From positions 2,294,001-2,358,000 of the forward strand of contig NZ_CP102332.1 of assembly GCF_024600715.1 (NCBI RefSeq): a stretch of 64,000 bases of DNA, written 5' to 3'. How positions within the stretch are numbered: position 1 is the stretch's first letter; each line of letters begins with the position of its first letter. The notes under the pieces are model-generated. The model saw only the letters and a list, made by a program, of their open reading frames with translations, did not search any database and had not been told where the DNA came from. This stretch comes from Streptomyces changanensis. Its GTDB lineage: Bacteria; Actinomycetota; Actinomycetes; Streptomycetales; Streptomycetaceae. The translations under genes were made by a program, and so were the position numbers. Below are positions 60,783 through 64,000 of this stretch, in pieces.

Positions 60783-61790
60783 GTGGCCACCTCCGTCCGG
60801 GCGGCGGCCGACGGTACGCCGCCGCCCCCTCCTCCTCCGCCCCCCGCCCTCCGGAAGCCGACACCGACCCCGGCGCGCGCCGGCTGGCGCAGCAGGCTCT
60901 ACCGCCTGGACCTCAAGGCGACGCCGTACGCGTTCGTCGCGCCCTTCTTCCTCTGCTTCGCCGCGTTCGGGCTCTTCCCGCTGGTGTACACGGGCTGGCT
61001 CTCCCTGCACCGGGTCGAGCTGGGCGGCGAGGCCGAGTGGCGCGGCGCCGACAACTACACCGCCCTGTGGGACAGCGACTTCTTCTGGAACGCGCTGGCC
61101 AACACGTTCACCATCGGCGTGCTCTCCACCGTCCCCCAGCTGCTGATGGCGCTGGGCCTGGCGCACCTGCTCAACTACAAGCTGCGCGGGCGCGGCTTCT
61201 TCCGCGTCGCGGTGCTCGCCCCGTACGCCACGTCCATCGCCGCCGCCACGCTCGTCTTCGCACAGCTGTTCAACAGCGACTACGGGCTGATCAACACCGT
61301 GCTGGGCTGGGTCGGCTTCGAGCCGGTCAGCTGGGAGTCCTCGAAGTGGCCGGCGCAGATCGCCATCTCGGTGATCGTGACGTGGCGGTGGACCGGGTAC
61401 AACGCGCTGATCTACCTCGCCGCGATGCAGGCCGTCCCGCAGGACCTGTACGAGGCGGCCGCGCTCGACGGGGCCTCGCGCTGGCGGCAGTTCGTCAGCG
61501 TCACGATCCCCTCGATCCGGCCGACGATCCTCTTCACCATCGTCGTGTCGACGATCGGCGCGACCCAGCTGTTCGGTGAGCCGATGCTCTTCGGCGGGAG
61601 CCTCGGCGTGAGCGGCGGCAGCGGCAACCAGTTCCAGACGCTGAGCCTGCTCATGTACGAGAAGGGCTGGGTGACGGGCGCGCTCGGGCAGGCGTCGGCC
61701 ATCGCCTGGGTGATGCTGCTGCTCCTGCTGCTCATCGGCGGCCTGCGGCTGCTGTCCGCCCGCGTCCACCGCAAGAGGCAGGGGTCCTGA
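60783..61790 (+). CDS. cebF: Cellobiose ABC transporter permease
   Basis: 335 aa from GTG 60783 with GAAAGGA 8 nt upstream. A polyproline N-terminus precedes about six transmembrane helices (VAPFFLCFAAFGLFPLVYTGWLSL is the first). The EAA loop that contacts the ATPase is EAAALDGASRWRQFVSVTIP. MalF-type CUT1 permease. The extended N-terminal PPPPPPPPP tract is probably cytosolic and disordered. cebG follows after 3 nt. Confidence 0.94.
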   Translation: MATSVRAAADGTPPPPPPPPPALRKPTPTPARAGWRSRLYRLDLKATPYAFVAPFFLCFAAFGLFPLVYTGWLSLHRVELGGEAEWRGADNYTALWDSDFFWNALANTFTIGVLSTVPQLLMALGLAHLLNYKLRGRGFFRVAVLAPYATSIAAATLVFAQLFNSDYGLINTVLGWVGFEPVSWESSKWPAQIAISVIVTWRWTGYNALIYLAAMQAVPQDLYEAAALDGASRWRQFVSVTIPSIRPTILFTIVVSTIGATQLFGEPMLFGGSLGVSGGSGNQFQTLSLLMYEKGWVTGALGQASAIAWVMLLLLLLIGGLRLLSARVHRKRQGS

Positions 61791-61793
61791 CCG

Positions 61794-62642
61794 ATGAAGC
61801 TCACGCAGACGGCCGGCCGGCAGCACCACGCCGGGCCCGTCACCTACGTCCTGCTGGGGCTGGCCGCCCTGGTGTCCCTGTTCCCGCTGTACTGGAACCT
61901 CGTCGCCGCCTCGCACACCGGGGAGCGTGTCGTCGAGGCGCCCGCCCCGCTGCTGCCGGGACCACGCCTGTTCGAGAACCTGTCCTTCGCCTGGAACCAG
62001 GTCGACATGGGCGAGGCCCTCGTCAACACGACCGTCGTGGCCGGGCTGGTGGCCGTGTCGACCGTGCTGTTCTCCACGCTGGCCGGGTTCGCCTTCGCCA
62101 AGCTGCCGTTCCGGGGCCGCAACGTGCTGCTGGCCCTGGTGGTCGCGACGATGACGATCCCGCCGCAGCTCAGCGTCATCCCGCTCTACCAGATCATCAC
62201 CGACCTGGGCTGGGTGGACCAGCTGCAGTCGGTGGTCCTGCCGTCGCTGGTCGCCGCGTTCGGCGTGTTCTTCATGCGGCAGTACCTGCTGGAGGCGCTG
62301 CCCGTCGAACTGGTCGAGGCGGCGCGGGTGGACGGCGCGCACAGCCTGCGGATCATCTGGCACGTGGTGTTCCCGGTCGCGCGGCCCGCGATGGCCGTCC
62401 TCGGCATGCTCGTCTTCGTCCAGGCGTGGAACGACTTCTTCTGGCCGTTCATCGCGCTGACCCCGGACGGGAACCCGACGCTCCAGGTCGCGCTCGCCGG
62501 TCTGGGCTCCGGCAACCACACCATCAACCAGGCCGTCGTGCTGACGGGCGCGCTGATCTCCACCGTGCCCCTGCTGCTGGTCTTCGCGCTGCTCGGCAAG
62601 CACATCGTGGGCGGCATCACCTCGGGCGCGGTCAAGAGCTGA
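61794..62642 (+). CDS. cebG: Cellobiose ABC transporter permease
   Basis: 282 aa MalG-type CUT1 permease with about six helices ([21 protein letters not shown] first) and the EAA loop [22 protein letters not shown]. With CebF it makes the channel for cello-oligosaccharides; CebE delivers substrate and MsiK supplies energy. It starts 3 nt after the cebF stop, so translation is coupled. bglC follows after a repetitive 154-nt spacer with its own CebR box. Confidence 0.94.
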   Translation: MKLTQTAGRQHHAGPVTYVLLGLAALVSLFPLYWNLVAASHTGERVVEAPAPLLPGPRLFENLSFAWNQVDMGEALVNTTVVAGLVAVSTVLFSTLAGFAFAKLPFRGRNVLLALVVATMTIPPQLSVIPLYQIITDLGWVDQLQSVVLPSLVAAFGVFFMRQYLLEALPVELVEAARVDGAHSLRIIWHVVFPVARPAMAVLGMLVFVQAWNDFFWPFIALTPDGNPTLQVALAGLGSGNHTINQAVVLTGALISTVPLLLVFALLGKHIVGGITSGAVKS

Positions 62643-62671
62643 CGCGCGCCGCCCGGCACCGCCTCGCATCA

Positions 62672-62745
62672 CGCCGCGCCGCACCGCCGCACCGCCGCAC
62701 CGCACCCCGCACACCGCACCGCCGCACCCCGCACCGCACCGCCGG
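62672..62745. repeat. (CCGCA)n-type microsatellite between cebG and bglC
   Basis: A run of CCGCACCGCCGCACCGC-like units (variants of CCGCA and CCGCCGCA) fills this spacer. It is purely low complexity and has no coding sense. Confidence 0.7.
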
Positions 62746-62781
62746 TCCGGCACCCATCACGTCACTCCTTCCTACCCGCGT

Positions 62782-62795
62782 TGGGAGCGCTCTCC
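62782..62795. promoter_or_regulatory. Variant CebR box overlapping the bglC ribosome-binding site
   Basis: TGGGAGCGCTCTCC matches the CebR palindrome at 12 of 14 positions. Its GGGAG is also the only Shine-Dalgarno for ATG 62797. CebR bound here would act as a roadblock at the very end of the leader. Confidence 0.8.
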
Positions 62796-62796
62796 T

Positions 62797-64000
62797 ATGA
62801 CTGCGTCCGAAGCCCGGCCGCTCACCGCGACCCGCCACTTCCCGCCCGGTTTCCTCTGGGGGGCCGCCACCGCCGCGTACCAGATCGAGGGCGCCTCGGC
62901 CGAGGACGGCCGTACGCCCTCCATCTGGGACACCTTCTCCCACACGCCGGGGAAGGTGTTCGGCGGCCACACCGGTGACGTGGCCGTCGACCACTACCAC
63001 CGCTTCCGCGACGACGTCCGGCTGATGCGGGAGCTGGGCCTCACGGCCTACCGCTTCTCCGTCTCCTGGTCGCGGGTGCAGCCCACCGGGCGGGGCCCCG
63101 CCGTGCAGAAGGGCCTCGACTTCTACCGGGCCCTCGTCGACGAGCTGCTCGACGCCGGCATCCGGCCCGCCCTGACCCTGTACCACTGGGACCTGCCGCA
63201 GGAGCTGGAGGACGCGGGCGGCTGGCCGGAGCGGGCCACCGCCGAGCGGTTCGGCGCGTACGCGGCGCTCGTCGCGGACGCGCTCGGCGACCGGGTGGAG
63301 CGCTGGACGACCCTCAACGAGCCCTGGTGCACCGCCTTCCTCGGGTACGGCTCCGGCGTCCACGCGCCCGGCCGCACCGACCCCGTCGCCGCCCTGCGCG
63401 CCGCGCACCACCTGAACCTCGCCCACGGCCTCGGCGTGCAGGCGCTGCGCGCGGCGCTGCCGCCGCGCGCCGAGGTGGGCGTGTCGCTCAACCTGCACGA
63501 GGTCCGGCCGCTGACGAACGCGCCCGGCGACCTGGACGCGGCCCGCCGCATCGACGCGGTCGGCAACCGCGTGTGGCTGGGGCCGATGCTCGACGGCGCC
63601 TACCCGGAGGACCTGCCGGCCGACACGGCGCGCCTCACGGACTGGTCGTTCGTCCGGCCCGGCGACACGGCGACGGCGCACCAGCCGCTGGACTTCCTGG
63701 GCGTCAACTACTACACGCCGACCCTGGTGTCCGCGGGCGGCGACGGGTCGGCCGGCGGCGACGGCGGGCACGGCGGCGGGACGTCGTCGCCGTGGCCGGC
63801 CGCGGACGAGGTGGCCTTCCACCAGCCGCCCGGCGACCTCACCGCGATGGGCTGGTCGGTGGACGCCTCCGGCCTGTACGACCTGCTGACGCGGCTGTCG
63901 CGCCGGTACCCGGAACTGCCGCTGTACGTCACGGAGAACGGCGCCGCGTACGAGGACGCGGTCGGGGCGGACGGCGCCGTCCACGACCCGGAGCGCATCG
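62797..64000 (+). CDS. bglC: Intracellular GH1 beta-glucosidase, 3' end outside window
   Basis: The visible 401 codons read as a GH1 beta-glucosidase without signal peptide, so it cleaves imported cellobiose to glucose in the cytoplasm. Landmarks: [35 protein letters not shown], the acid-base Glu in [12 protein letters not shown], the substrate loop [11 protein letters not shown] and the nucleophile Glu in [12 protein letters not shown], near the right edge. A Gly/Asp-rich insertion ([18 protein letters not shown]) sits after VNYYTP and looks like a slippage product. The last roughly 80 residues are cut by the window end. It completes the ceb operon. Confidence 0.93.
   Translation, partial: MTASEARPLTATRHFPPGFLWGAATAAYQIEGASAEDGRTPSIWDTFSHTPGKVFGGHTGDVAVDHYHRFRDDVRLMRELGLTAYRFSVSWSRVQPTGRGPAVQKGLDFYRALVDELLDAGIRPALTLYHWDLPQELEDAGGWPERATAERFGAYAALVADALGDRVERWTTLNEPWCTAFLGYGSGVHAPGRTDPVAALRAAHHLNLAHGLGVQALRAALPPRAEVGVSLNLHEVRPLTNAPGDLDAARRIDAVGNRVWLGPMLDGAYPEDLPADTARLTDWSFVRPGDTATAHQPLDFLGVNYYTPTLVSAGGDGSAGGDGGHGGGTSSPWPAADEVAFHQPPGDLTAMGWSVDASGLYDLLTRLSRRYPELPLYVTENGAAYEDAVGADGAVHDPERI

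Overview
The window is high-GC actinobacterial DNA and almost certainly comes from a Streptomyces chromosome. The evidence is very high GC with G/C-ending codons, GTG and TTG starts, an adpA/bldH gene with one TTA codon, a desferrioxamine (desABCD) operon with DmdR/IdeR-type iron boxes, and a CebR/CebEFG/BglC cellobiose module. The order of leucine-catabolic genes, des genes, glmS, adpA and orn matches what I remember of the S. coelicolor core chromosome. The cellulase cluster near the right end does not sit there in that species.

Layout. 1-12 kb: a truncated thiamine-diphosphate enzyme, an agmatinase-type ureohydrolase, a PucR-type regulator, secreted and membrane proteins, an acyl-CoA dehydrogenase with a TesB thioesterase, a vapBC toxin-antitoxin pair, a phosphatase-like protein and a secreted lamin-tail protein. 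11.6-18 kb: the leucine/isovalerate degradation operon (acyl-CoA dehydrogenase, both methylcrotonyl-CoA carboxylase subunits, HMG-CoA lyase) divergent from its likely TetR regulator. 18-25.5 kb: iron acquisition, with a siderophore-binding lipoprotein, a siderophore-interacting reductase and desABCD, behind two iron boxes. 25.5-34.5 kb: a frameshifted DUF4429 gene, a small helical protein, glmS, a secreted esterase, a universal stress protein, adpA, orn and tRNA-His.

34.5-40.8 kb is accessory DNA next to tRNA-His: a HAD hydrolase, a regulator remnant, an HD-domain protein, an XRE regulator and a cassette of very small genes ending in a PIMT-like methyltransferase. 40.8-50.4 kb is a four-gene cellulase cluster (GH74, GH48, then divergently GH5 and GH6, each with a CBM2). 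50.6-57.4 kb holds an HxlR regulator with a divergent NAD(P)-dependent dehydrogenase, a VOC protein, a GNAT and a second PIMT-like cassette with its own XRE-DUF5753 regulator. 57.4-64 kb is cebR, cebEFG and a truncated bglC.

How the genes work together. CebR boxes (TGGGAGCGCTCCCA or close variants) lie in the GH48/GH5 divergent promoter, in the cebR-cebE gap and over the bglC ribosome-binding site. Secreted cellulases, cello-oligosaccharide import and intracellular beta-glucosidase therefore look like one locally clustered regulon.

The most novel signal is a pair of related cassettes, at 38.3-40.2 kb (+) and 53.5-56.8 kb (-). In each, a CxxC mini-protein is followed by a 31-44 aa hydrophilic Asp-containing peptide and a long PIMT-like O-methyltransferase. 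The arrangement resembles PIMT-modified RiPPs (imiditides). Several ORFs are broken by single-base indels, often in G or C runs, so assembly errors are a real possibility and are flagged where they occur.
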